Positions 7,210-14,884 of a stretch of DNA of 47,884 bases are shown here, in pieces (position 1 is the stretch's first letter; the number at the start of each line of letters is the position of its first letter). The position numbers and the translations under genes were made by a program. This stretch comes from Candidatus Omnitrophota bacterium (lineage in GTDB: Bacteria; Omnitrophota; Gorgyraeia; B26-G9), in contig JAHIOQ010000125.1 of the NCBI GenBank assembly GCA_018895275.1, positions 1 to 47,884 of the forward strand, given 5' to 3'. Below the pieces are notes generated by a model, which saw nothing but the letters and a program-made list of their open reading frames with translations, was not told where the DNA came from and did no database searches.

Positions 7210-8225
7210 GCAAGTTGAATAATAAAGATTCAGCAATTGGCCTGGATATCGGCAATTTCAGCATAAAGGCTGTTAGCCTGGGAACGGCCGGCTTCGGTAA
7301 GAAAAGAAGTTTTTCTTTTGGCATAAGTCCTATTCCGGAAAATGCAACGAATTCCCAGATTTCCGAAATAATTCGAAAAACTTTAGGGAAAGCCGGCATA
7401 ACTTCCTCACGGGTAAATATTGCCGTCAGTGGGCCGCATCTTTCGTATAGATTTATCCGGATGCCGGTTATGCGCCGCTCTGAACTGAAGGGCGCGCTGC
7501 AATTGGAATTGGATAAATATATACCTTTTAAATCCGAAGAGGTAATTTGGGATTGTCATATATTGGAAACCGTAGTTGTTCCAAGTGTAGGAAGACAACT
7601 GGTAGTTTTACTTGTTGCGGTTAAAAAAGATTTTCTGGCAGAACGTATAAGTATAGTTAAAAATGCAGGCCTTGAACCGCAGCTTGTTGATATCGATGTT
7701 TTAGCTTTAATGAATGCCTTTAATTTTATGCACCGAAGTGAAGAAAAAAAAGTTTACGCGCTTATGAATATGGGGTCTTATTTTACAAATATTGTGGTGA
7801 TAAAAAAGGGGATGCCTCAATTCGCGCGCGATATTTTATGGGGAGGCCGCGATATAACTCAAATATTAGCAGAAAGACTGCACTTGGCTTATTCTACGGC
7901 AGAAGCAACAAAGTATAATATTGGAGAGGAAGATAAAGACATTATAAGGCTGATAAAGATTGTTCTTGAAAATTTGTGCAATGAGCTTAATATCTCTTTC
8001 GAATATATAAAAAAAGAGATAGGAAAAGAAATAAGCGTGGTATATCTCAGCGGAGGTTCTTTGCGTTTATACGATGCGGAAAAATTTCTCGAACACAGCC
8101 TGGGGCTAAAGGTTAAAAGGTTTAATTTCAGCAATGTTTTTAATTTTAACGGCAATATCTCTCCGCAGGAATTGGAGCTTGTTTTGCCGGAATTGGTTGT
8201 TGCTGCAGGGCTTGCTTTAGATTGA
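7206..8225 (+). CDS. pilM: Actin-like pilus assembly ATPase PilM
   Basis: The N-terminus contains I-G-L-D-I-G-N-F-S-I-K-A-V, the phosphate-1 loop of the PilM/FtsA actin-like fold, and Y-L-S-G-G-S near residue 280 is the adenosine loop. Length of 339 residues is normal. PilM sits in the cytoplasm and binds the N-terminal peptide of PilN. In most pilus operons pilM comes first (MNOPQ); here it follows the secretin and a TPR gene, giving N-O-P-Q-TPR-M. It overlaps the TPR gene by four bases, so translation is probably coupled. Confidence 0.92.
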   Translation: MSKLNNKDSAIGLDIGNFSIKAVSLGTAGFGKKRSFSFGISPIPENATNSQISEIIRKTLGKAGITSSRVNIAVSGPHLSYRFIRMPVMRRSELKGALQLELDKYIPFKSEEVIWDCHILETVVVPSVGRQLVVLLVAVKKDFLAERISIVKNAGLEPQLVDIDVLALMNAFNFMHRSEEKKVYALMNMGSYFTNIVVIKKGMPQFARDILWGGRDITQILAERLHLAYSTAEATKYNIGEEDKDIIRLIKIVLENLCNELNISFEYIKKEIGKEISVVYLSGGSLRLYDAEKFLEHSLGLKVKRFNFSNVFNFNGNISPQELELVLPELVVAAGLALD

Positions 8226-8343
8226 GGCGCGTGATGCCAAATCCGGTTTTTCAATTGTTTTGGCGGAATTTGATGCAAGTTCGCAGCAACGGGAGATTAT
8301 TCTTACGTTTATCGGTTGTTAGAACCAGAAAAGATCGGGAAAT

Positions 8344-9159
8344 ATGCGTTATCGTACCAGTATTTTTATCACATTAATTTTTACGGTCTTATGCATGCAG
8401 TTATTTACAACTTATGCTTCGGCCAAAACCGCGTCTAAGCAGAAGCTGACGGCGCAGGCGGCGTTGATTATGGATGCCGATAGCGGAACGGTTCTTTTTA
8501 AGCGGAACGCTAATCTTCGCCTGCCTTCGGCAAGCACGGTAAAGGTCCTCACGGCAACGATTATCATGGAAGAGCTTTCTACGGATAAACAAGTGGTTAT
8601 CAGCAAGCGGGCGGCCGGCATTGCGCCGAGCAAGGCGTATTTGAGAGAAGGTGCGCAATATAAAGTGAAAGATTTGTTGCAAGGCTTTCTCATGAGTTCG
8701 GCAAATGATGCCGGGGTGGCCTTGACGGAAGCGGTTTCCGGGACGGAGTTTCAGTTTTCCCTGTTGATGAATGAAAAGGCAAAGGCCATGGGAGCGCGTA
8801 ACAGCTTTTTTTTAAATGCGACAGGGCTTCCGGAGGGCGGTAAACGGCAGTATTCAACCGTGTATGACCTGGCGCTGTTCATGCGCAAATGCCTTGCCTA
8901 TCCGCAGCTGGTGGGGATAATGCGCACAAAAAATGCCGAGATTTGCGGCAGCGACGGCAAAAGTATTTCATTGCGCAACCATAATAAATTTCTTTGGCGC
9001 TCTACAAATGACTTGATCGGGAAAACAGGATTTACGAAAAAAGCCGGACATTGTTTTTTAGGTATGTTCAGCAAAGGAAAGCGCAGGTTTATCGTTGCCA
9101 TTTTGGACAGTTCTAAACCCTGGGATGATTTGGAATACCTCATGAATAAAAAATATTAG
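8344..9159 (+). CDS. D-alanyl-D-alanine carboxypeptidase (PBP5/DacA-like, S11 family)
   Basis: A signal peptide (to about A25-S-A) is followed by the penicillin-binding S11 domain with all three catalytic motifs: S64-T-V-K67, S119-A-N121 and K227-T-G229. It should trim the terminal D-Ala from peptidoglycan stem peptides in the periplasm. At 271 residues it ends soon after the K-T-G region and lacks both the C-terminal beta domain and the amphipathic membrane anchor of full DacA, resembling the short DacF/PBP-like secreted forms. The 118 bases separating it from pilM hold no obvious gene or terminator. Confidence 0.93.
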   Translation: MRYRTSIFITLIFTVLCMQLFTTYASAKTASKQKLTAQAALIMDADSGTVLFKRNANLRLPSASTVKVLTATIIMEELSTDKQVVISKRAAGIAPSKAYLREGAQYKVKDLLQGFLMSSANDAGVALTEAVSGTEFQFSLLMNEKAKAMGARNSFFLNATGLPEGGKRQYSTVYDLALFMRKCLAYPQLVGIMRTKNAEICGSDGKSISLRNHNKFLWRSTNDLIGKTGFTKKAGHCFLGMFSKGKRRFIVAILDSSKPWDDLEYLMNKKY

Positions 9160-9197
9160 TATATGCAGGAAAAGACCTGATAATAGTAGAAAAGATT

Positions 9198-9230
9198 AAA
9201 AATTGAGGGCGTTATCAGCCCTCAATTTTT
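9198..9230. terminator. Bidirectional terminator between dacA-like gene and ferredoxin
   Basis: AAAAATTGAGGGC (9198-9210) and GCCCTCAATTTTT (9218-9230) form a perfect 13-bp stem with a 7-base loop, flanked by A and T runs on either side, so it can stop transcription from both converging genes. The loop contains the ferredoxin stop codon (9215-9217), and the 3' arm codes for its last residues. Confidence 0.9.
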
Positions 9231-9403
9231 ATTGCTTCCACCGGACAGCTTGATGCCGCTTCTTTCGCGGAATCTTCAAGATTGCCGGGAATCGGATCGA
9301 CGGCTACGATAGCCTTGTCGTCTTCCATCTGGAAAACGTCTGCGCACATATTGGCACACAGGCCGCATCCTACACAAGCATCTTTATCGATAATTGTTTT
9401 CAT
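9215..9403 (-). CDS. Single-cluster [4Fe-4S] ferredoxin
   Basis: This 62-residue protein has the single-cluster ferredoxin pattern C10-x2-C13-x2-C16 ... C53-P, as in Thermotoga-type ferredoxins. The fourth cysteine of the N-terminal group, C20, is the position that pairs in a disulfide in that family, but its usual partner is absent, so C20 is unpaired. It would carry low-potential electrons in the cytoplasm. ATG at 9403 is preferred because AGGAGGGG lies seven bases upstream; a TTG directly before it is less likely. A matching promoter lies at 9434-9462. Confidence 0.93.
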   Translation of the reverse strand: MKTIIDKDACVGCGLCANMCADVFQMEDDKAIVAVDPIPGNLEDSAKEAASSCPVEAIKIEG

Positions 9404-9433
9404 CAAAACCCCTCCTTATTTGATCTTTTTGTT

Positions 9434-9462
9434 ATTATAAGTGTAAATAAAAATTTATGCAA
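9434..9462 (-). promoter_or_regulatory. Sigma70-type promoter for the ferredoxin gene
   Basis: On the - strand TTGCAT (9462-9457) and TATAAT (9439-9434) are separated by 17 bases, about 30 bases upstream of the ferredoxin start. It is divergent from the promoter at 9471-9499. Confidence 0.65.
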
Positions 9463-9470
9463 TTATTTTT

Positions 9471-9499
9471 TTCAGAAAATTTGGTACAATATGTATAAT
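9471..9499 (+). promoter_or_regulatory. Sigma70-type promoter for the first SGNH/TPR gene
   Basis: TTCAGA (9471-9476), 17 bases, then a perfect TATAAT (9494-9499) lie 33 bases before the ATG at 9533. The -35 box is weak; the -10 box is consensus. Confidence 0.55.
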
Positions 9500-9532
9500 A
9501 TCTTAAGATAGCGGACATACAGGGAGAGTCTT

Positions 9533-11035
9533 ATGGCGGATTCTGAGAGTTTAAAACAGAAAGCGGTTTTTATTATTAAGCGTTTTAAAAAAATCAGCCT
9601 GTTTTTTTTAGGATGCTGCCTTGTTTTATTTACGCTCGAGGCGGGGCTTCAGGTTTCCAGCTTTATTGCCCACCGCTTTTTTCTGCCGCAGTATGATTTC
9701 CCCAAAATTCATACTGCGAATACGCGGATAATTTTTTGCCTGGGAGATTCCTTTACCTACGGCATCGGCGCGGGATTCAATCACAGCTATCCCGCGCAGC
9801 TGGAGGAAATCTTAAACCAGAGGTCGAAAGGGCTAAATTTTAAGGTATATAATCTCGGCGTGCCCGGCTATAACTCTACGCAGGTTGCCAACCGTCTAAG
9901 GACAGTGGTTACAAGCTGTAAGCCGGACGCGGTAGTCGTTCTCTGCGGCTGTAACGACAATTGGAATTTTCGCGACATGAAATGGCATTGGAACTGGGGA
10001 ACACTGGCGGTTGATTCTTTATTGTCTAAATTGCGGGTTTACCGGATGGCAACTGTCTTTTTCCAAAACATGCGGCAATCCGGGGTTAACCCGGTTAAGC
10101 ATGATTCTTTGCCGGCAGTACGAAAAATTCTGGTGAAAGGAAATGACGAACAAAAACTGGTAGCCTATGCGAATATTTACAGAGACGCGGGGTATTATGA
10201 ACAGGCAAAGGTTTTTTATGAAAAGTCGCTTTTTTTAAAGCCGAGCAGCCGGGTGGCGCTGATGGAGTTGGGGCGTTGTTATAAGTTGAACAGAGAATAC
10301 AATAGGGCCGTGGAAACCTTCGGCGGTATGCTGAAGAACAATGTCGATGATTCGCCGGTGTATGAAGAATTGGATGATGTTTTTAGAAGATTGAACGTGA
10401 TCGAAGAGCCGATTGCTTTTTATACGGCTCTTTTAAAGAAATTTCCCGGCAATAAACAGATTAGACGGCGTTTATCAAAGACATACGTTCACTTGGGAGG
10501 GACATTGTATAAAAACGGGCAGGTAGATGAAGCGTATTGCTTATACAGCGATGCGGTCATACTTGACCCGGAAAACAAAAAAGCGCAGAAATTGCTGGAA
10601 ACCATGCGGATTTTCCGCGAACTGCGCGGCACAAATAAAAACTCGATTTTAAGCCTGTCGCCTTTTGATATCTTAAAGTTTGTGGAAGGGTATCTCATTA
10701 TTAAAATCATGCCGATTAAGAAGATAACGGATGATTTGCTTATTGAAAACCTTTCCGCGATGGCCGCCTTATGCAGGGAAAAAGAAATCCCCTTGATTTT
10801 TTCCGGGTATCCGCGAGAAATACCGGAAAAAATAAAAGAGCTGGCATTACAGGATAACATTCCTTTAGTCGAGCATGAAAGATGTTTTGCGCGGCTGTTG
10901 GCTGCCGCTCCTCTGGAGGTGTATTTTATTTCTGAGGACGATCCGCATTGCACGCGGCTGGGCTATCGCGTCATGGCGGAAAATATAGCGGAGGCTGTTC
11001 TTGAGACGATTGACTTTATTCAGAAGGGTTTGTAG
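9533..11035 (+). CDS. Membrane-anchored SGNH hydrolase with internal TPR domain, copy 1
   Basis: An N-terminal membrane anchor (about residues 20-42) is followed by an SGNH/GDSL hydrolase split in two. Block I G71-D-S73-F, the block II glycine in G-V-P-G112-Y-N-S and block III G-C-N141-D lie before residue 150; the catalytic block V D469-x-x-H472 lies at the C-terminus. Between them, residues of about 200-375 form tetratricopeptide repeats. SGNH enzymes are serine esterases or O-acyl transferases; a role in removing or transferring acetyl groups on an envelope polysaccharide is possible but inferred. GGGAGAG precedes ATG 9533. The next gene is a tandem paralogue sharing near-identical tracts. 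Confidence 0.8.
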   Translation: MADSESLKQKAVFIIKRFKKISLFFLGCCLVLFTLEAGLQVSSFIAHRFFLPQYDFPKIHTANTRIIFCLGDSFTYGIGAGFNHSYPAQLEEILNQRSKGLNFKVYNLGVPGYNSTQVANRLRTVVTSCKPDAVVVLCGCNDNWNFRDMKWHWNWGTLAVDSLLSKLRVYRMATVFFQNMRQSGVNPVKHDSLPAVRKILVKGNDEQKLVAYANIYRDAGYYEQAKVFYEKSLFLKPSSRVALMELGRCYKLNREYNRAVETFGGMLKNNVDDSPVYEELDDVFRRLNVIEEPIAFYTALLKKFPGNKQIRRRLSKTYVHLGGTLYKNGQVDEAYCLYSDAVILDPENKKAQKLLETMRIFRELRGTNKNSILSLSPFDILKFVEGYLIIKIMPIKKITDDLLIENLSAMAALCREKEIPLIFSGYPREIPEKIKELALQDNIPLVEHERCFARLLAAAPLEVYFISEDDPHCTRLGYRVMAENIAEAVLETIDFIQKGL

Positions 11036-11079
11036 TTAATCAAAAGGCCGTTTAGCGTGATATGACAAGGTAAGTATAT

Positions 11080-12546
11080 ATGTTGAGATTAAGCGTAAAA
11101 CATAAGATTTATTTAATTGTTTTCGGCATTGGGGTTTGTCTGCTGGGGGGGGAAATTCTTCTGCGTGTTTCCAATCTGTTCTGCACGCAGTTTTTACTGC
11201 CCCGGTATGATTTTCCCAAAATTCGTGCTGCGAATACGCGGATAATTTTTTGCCTGGGAGATTCTTTTACCTACGGGATCGGCGCGGGATTCAATCACAG
11301 CTATCCCGCGCAGATGGAGGAAATCTTAAACCAGAGGTCGAAAGGGCTAAATTTTAAGGTATATAATCTCGGCGTGCCCGGCTATAACTCTACGCAGGTT
11401 GCCAACCGCCTAAGGACAGTGGTTACAAGCTGTAAGCCGGACGCGGTAGTCGTTCTCTGCGGCTCTAACGACAAATGGAATTTTCGCGACATGAAATGGC
11501 ATTGGAATTGGGGAACACTGGCGGTTGATTCTTTATTGTCGAAATTGAGGGTTTACCGGCTGGTAACCGTCTTTTTCCAAAATATGCGGCAATCGAGGTT
11601 GAAACTGGTTAAACATGAGTCTTTTTCAATGCTGCGAAAAAATGTTGATAAGTTGGCCGATGCGCAGAAATTAATAGCATATGCGAATGTTTACAGAGAT
11701 GCCGGATGTTATGAACAGGCAAAGGTCTTTTATCAAAAGGCGCTTTTTCTCAAGCCGCAGGACAGGCTCGTGCTTATGGAGCTGGGGCGCTGTTATAAGC
11801 TGAACAGAGAATACGATAGGGCCGTGGAAACCTTCGGCGGTATGCTGAAGAACAATGTCGATGATTCGCCGGTGTATGAAGAATTGGATGATGTTTTTAG
11901 AAGATTGAATGTGATCGAAGAGCCGATTGCTTTTTATACGGCTCTTTTAAAGAAATTCCCCGGCAATAAACGTATCGCACGGCAATTGTCGAGCGCGTAT
12001 GTAAATATGGCCGGAAGACTATGTGTAAATGAGCGGATTGCCGCAGCGGGACTCTTATATAGCAAGGCTTTTAATATAGATCCGGAAAATCAGAAGGCGC
12101 AAAAGATGCTGGAGGCTTTGCGTGTTTCGCAGCGGGCGAGGGGCAGAGATTATGTGCTTATGATGCAGGAATCTCGCTATGACTTTTTAAACATGCTCAA
12201 AGGGATAATATTATTTGATATCCTATCGGACAAGGCCGTAGCCGAGGATTTATTGAATGAAAACCTGACGGAAATGATAACCCTGTGTAAAGACAAAGGA
12301 ATTAACTTGATTTTTTCCGGATATCCTCACAATACTTCGGAAGTAACAATACAAGTTGCGCTGCGTGACTCTATCCCGCTGGTTGAGCATACGCGTTTAC
12401 TTGAAGTCGCTCCTCTGGAGGCGTATTTTGTTTCCATAGACGATTCGCATTGCACGCGGCTGGGCTACCGGGTTATGGCGGAAAATATAGCCGAGGCGAT
12501 TATTGATACGATCGGCAGTAAATATAGTTTGAATGTTGAACATTGA
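11080..12546 (+). CDS. Membrane-anchored SGNH hydrolase with internal TPR domain, copy 2
   Basis: This is the tandem paralogue of the preceding gene, with the same order: membrane anchor (about 8-30), SGNH blocks I-III (G60-D-S62-F, G-V-P-G-Y-N-S, G-S-N-D), TPRs at about 190-360 and a terminal D454-x-x-H457. Block III is G-S-N-D here, the more usual form, against G-C-N-D in copy 1. DNA is almost identical to copy 1 over 11229-11558 (versus 9716-10045) and 11801-11969 (versus 10288-10456) but clearly diverged between and after these tracts, suggesting gene conversion or recent recombination. The 44-base gap between copies suggests co-transcription. Substrate unknown. Confidence 0.8.
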   Translation: MLRLSVKHKIYLIVFGIGVCLLGGEILLRVSNLFCTQFLLPRYDFPKIRAANTRIIFCLGDSFTYGIGAGFNHSYPAQMEEILNQRSKGLNFKVYNLGVPGYNSTQVANRLRTVVTSCKPDAVVVLCGSNDKWNFRDMKWHWNWGTLAVDSLLSKLRVYRLVTVFFQNMRQSRLKLVKHESFSMLRKNVDKLADAQKLIAYANVYRDAGCYEQAKVFYQKALFLKPQDRLVLMELGRCYKLNREYDRAVETFGGMLKNNVDDSPVYEELDDVFRRLNVIEEPIAFYTALLKKFPGNKRIARQLSSAYVNMAGRLCVNERIAAAGLLYSKAFNIDPENQKAQKMLEALRVSQRARGRDYVLMMQESRYDFLNMLKGIILFDILSDKAVAEDLLNENLTEMITLCKDKGINLIFSGYPHNTSEVTIQVALRDSIPLVEHTRLLEVAPLEAYFVSIDDSHCTRLGYRVMAENIAEAIIDTIGSKYSLNVEH

Positions 12547-12671
12547 GATGTGTGTTTGTGTTTAATTCTTGATTTGGAATATGTAAATTGCAAATTGCCA
12601 TTGTTAACTAAAAATGGCTCATATTAATAAAGACGTAGCTGTTTAGGGAAGATTTTCCCAGGGGAATTTTG

Positions 12672-12700
12672 TTGCAGAAAAAGGCCTAATTTGGTACAAT
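12672..12700 (+). promoter_or_regulatory. Sigma70-type promoter upstream of the rhomboid remnant
   Basis: TTGCAG (12672-12677), a 17-base spacer and TACAAT (12695-12700) stand 36 bases before the TTG start of the deleted rhomboid gene. It probably now drives the CcdA-like gene and those following. The stretch 12547-12671 holds no gene that I can recognise. Confidence 0.6.
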
Positions 12701-12736
12701 AGAATTCCAAGCCAATGATTAATAAGGAGTTTCGGA

Positions 12737-12959
12737 TTGATACCGCTGCGAGATCAAGTATCATCAAAAGGCATTCCGTTCATAACGGTTTTGCTTATTA
12801 TTATAAATATGAATAACGCTTCTACTCTTTAACGGCTTTGCGATGTTGCCGTGTTCGGAACAAGGAACCTGTATAGCCTGGTGGGCACATATCGGCGGAT
12901 TTATTGCCGGGGTTGTTTTGACGCTGTTTTTTAAAGTTACCGGCCGTATCCGCAGATAG
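12737..12959 (+). pseudogene. Rhomboid intramembrane protease gene with large internal deletion
   Basis: From TTG 12737, with AAGGAG seven bases upstream, the frame reads L/M-I-P-L-R-D-Q-V-S-S-K-G-I-P-F-I-T-V, the typical start of a bacterial rhomboid, and runs into the first membrane helix before a stop near 12830. In another frame, 12828-12959 reads ..C-I-A-W-W-A-H-I-G-G-F-I-A-G-V-V-L, the sixth helix of rhomboids that carries the catalytic histidine, and ends at TAG 12957. The region between, including the G-x-S-G nucleophile helix (about 120 residues), is missing and the two ends are out of frame, so the enzyme cannot be made. Confidence 0.85.
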
Positions 12960-12983
12960 GATATGTGGGAAAAAGAGGTGTGT

Positions 12984-13661
12984 ATGTTCGGACATTTTTC
13001 TTTGGAAAATATTTCGGCGCTTACGTATCTTTTAGCGTTTGGTTTCGGAATGTTTATTTGTTTTACGCCCTGCGTTTATCCGGTAATGCCGATTATTATC
13101 GGGTATATCGGCAGTTCGGAATTGAAGTCAAAGAAGGAAGGATTCCAGCGTTCTGCGGCCTATGTGCTGGGGTTGGCCTGCGCATATTCCGTGATCGGCG
13201 CGGCGGCTGCCTTAAGCGGCAGTTTGTTCGGAGTGTTTCAAAGTAGTTTTTGGGTGAATTTTATTGTCGGCAACGTATTTATCGTCATGGGGCTTTTTAT
13301 GTTGGAAGTTTTTCATCTGCCGCAGTTGGCGTTTTCGCGGCAGGCGGCTTCATTTAATACAAAGAAATTTACCGGAGCTTTCATGGCCGGAGCGGTTTCC
13401 GGGTTAGTTGTCGGGCCATGTACTACCCCGGTATTAGGTGGGATCCTTGCCTATGTTGCGGCAAAACAGAATGTGTTTCTGGGGATAACCCTTTTGTTTA
13501 CTTATGCCTTAGGCATGGGCTTTCCCTTGCTGATATTGGGTACGTTTGTCGGTTTGCTCAAAAAAATGCCGCGTTCAGGGCAATGGATGCTGCGCATAAA
13601 AAAGATATTCGGCCTGATATTGATAGCTGCAGGAGAATATTTTTTGATCGGGATGAGGTAA
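12984..13661 (+). CDS. CcdA/DsbD-type thiol-disulfide transmembrane transporter
   Basis: Six or more hydrophobic helices and the two signature cysteine motifs F-T-P-C-V-Y-P near residue 28 and V-G-P-C-T-T-P near residue 150 identify the DsbD transmembrane (CcdA) family. The protein moves reducing equivalents from cytoplasmic thioredoxin across the inner membrane, for example to apocytochrome c thiols; this fits the ResB/CcsA heme-attachment genes at 24672 and 26691 and thioredoxin at 47291. It lacks the periplasmic alpha and gamma domains of full DsbD. I prefer ATG 12984, with AGAGGTG just upstream, over the in-frame ATG 12963. Confidence 0.88.
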   Translation: MFGHFSLENISALTYLLAFGFGMFICFTPCVYPVMPIIIGYIGSSELKSKKEGFQRSAAYVLGLACAYSVIGAAAALSGSLFGVFQSSFWVNFIVGNVFIVMGLFMLEVFHLPQLAFSRQAASFNTKKFTGAFMAGAVSGLVVGPCTTPVLGGILAYVAAKQNVFLGITLLFTYALGMGFPLLILGTFVGLLKKMPRSGQWMLRIKKIFGLILIAAGEYFLIGMR

Positions 13662-13666
13662 AAAAC

Positions 13667-14068
13667 ATGAAAAAAAACAGCGCGGCGGTCTATTTTGAGA
13701 TTGAATTTTTTGAGAAACTTTTGAAGGGCAAGCCGGGTTATGTGGATGTTTTGATTCCGCTTGCCGAAGCTTACACCAAAGCCGGGCTTTACGCTAAGGG
13801 GTTGGAGATGGACGAACGGTTGGTGCGCTTTAAGCCGGACGATCCTCTCGTGCACTACAACCTTGCCTGCAGTTATTCTTTGCTGGGTAAAGTGGACATG
13901 GCGTTTAAAACCCTTGAGAAAGCGGTTTCCCTTGGCTATGATGATTTTAAATTTATGGACAGCGACCCGGATTTGTCGACGGTAAGGCAAGATCAGCGCT
14001 ACCAAAACATGATATCCTCAATAGTAAACAAAAAAGGAGAGGCAAATGGAAATAATGAGCCGGTTTGA
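13667..14068 (+). CDS. Small cytoplasmic TPR protein
   Basis: This 133-residue protein has no signal peptide and about two and a half tetratricopeptide repeats (for example P-L-A-E-A-Y-T-K-A-G-L-Y and V-H-Y-N-L-A-C-S-Y-S-L-L-G-K-V). After the last helix comes the F-x-x-M-x-x-D-x-D-L-x-x-V motif seen in many bacterial TPR proteins. It starts at ATG 13667, just after the CcdA-like stop, and overlaps the broken cheC-like gene by 23 bases, so the three were likely one operon. No specific function can be assigned; its coupling to a CheC-family gene hints at a scaffold role in sensory signalling. Confidence 0.75.
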   Translation: MKKNSAAVYFEIEFFEKLLKGKPGYVDVLIPLAEAYTKAGLYAKGLEMDERLVRFKPDDPLVHYNLACSYSLLGKVDMAFKTLEKAVSLGYDDFKFMDSDPDLSTVRQDQRYQNMISSIVNKKGEANGNNEPV

Positions 14069-14485
14069 TGAAATCAAAAGTTCGGCGTTACGAGAACTGG
14101 CAAACGTGGGTATCAGCCATGTCGCAACGGCGGGGGAAACATTACGAAGGAAAAAATAGATATATCCTTGCCGCAGCTGCAGCCTTTTTTAAAAGAGCAA
14201 TTACTTAATGAAGGCTCTAATAACGGCGGTATGGTTGCTGCGCATTTTGTCGTCGATGGGATATCGAACCTGACCGAAACATTATTGTTTTTGCCGAAAA
14301 AGACAGCCCTGCAATTGATGGCTAAATTTGTAAATAGCGGTGCTAAAGATATAATCAACCCGGAGAGCCTGTCGCTGGAAGAACAAAAGAGTATTTTTAT
14401 GGAAATAAGTTCTTTGATCAGTTCCACGTATTTTTCCGCGGTTGATTCCTTATTTAATAAAAAAGGAAAGGAGTCTCGATGGTAA
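14046..14485 (+). pseudogene. CheC-family gene broken by a frameshift in a G run
   Basis: From ATG 14046 (AAGGAGA six bases upstream) the frame reads ..S-A-L-R-E-L-A-N-V-G-I-S-H-V-A-T-A, the N-terminal CheC/CheX motif, then stops at TAG 14157-14159. In the -1 frame the sequence continues from 14132 as G-G-N-I-T-K-E-K-I-D-I-S-L-P and on to 14485 with the second CheC helix region. A single extra G in the run 14132-14136 would join both parts in a gap-free fit to the family. CheC proteins dephosphorylate CheY-type receivers. This is either a real pseudogene, a slippage-regulated gene or an assembly error. Confidence 0.75.
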
Positions 14486-14883
14486 GTGTTGGCCTGTCAA
14501 AAATTATCATGCATGAAAATAAACAAGATCAGGTTATCATTCTCAAAGAAAAGGACGGGGAGCGCCAGATACCGATTATCATAGGCTTGGCAGAGGCAGC
14601 GGCGATAAAGATGAAGGTAAGCAATATCATGCCGCCGCGGCCGCTTACGCATGATTTGCTGAGCAGCCTTATCGAAAAACTGGGGGCACGATTGGAAAAG
14701 GTGATTATCAATAAGCTGGAGCATAATACCTTTTATGCGCGCCTGATTTTAATTCAGGATGGGGAAAAAATAATAGAGGCCGATGCGCGCCCAAGCGATA
14801 GTATTGCTTTGGCGCTGCGGCTTAATGCGCCTATTTTCGTGGAAGAAGAAGTGTTTAAAAAACTTCAATTCTTGAACGGGTGA
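14479..14883 (+). CDS. Bifunctional nuclease family protein (DUF151)
   Basis: The 134-residue protein matches the DUF151/BFN fold throughout: V-G-L-S-K-I at the start, L-K-E-K-D-G-E-R-Q-I-P-I-I-I-G-L-A-E-A near residues 25-42, R-P-L-T-H-D-L near 56 and the R-P-S-D-S-I-A-L-A-L-R motif near 105. Relatives are described as nucleases with DNase and RNase activity or are fused to UvrB/C-like domains; the cellular role in bacteria is unsettled. AAGGAG precedes the ATG, and the gene overlaps the end of the CheC-like gene. Confidence 0.9.
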   Translation: MVSVGLSKIIMHENKQDQVIILKEKDGERQIPIIIGLAEAAAIKMKVSNIMPPRPLTHDLLSSLIEKLGARLEKVIINKLEHNTFYARLILIQDGEKIIEADARPSDSIALALRLNAPIFVEEEVFKKLQFLNG

Positions 14884-14884
14884 T

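Noticed and set aside
12547-12736. Riboswitch or tRNA in the gap before the rhomboid remnant
   Set aside because: No cloverleaf, T-loop motif or known riboswitch core is visible; only a sigma70-like promoter can be supported.
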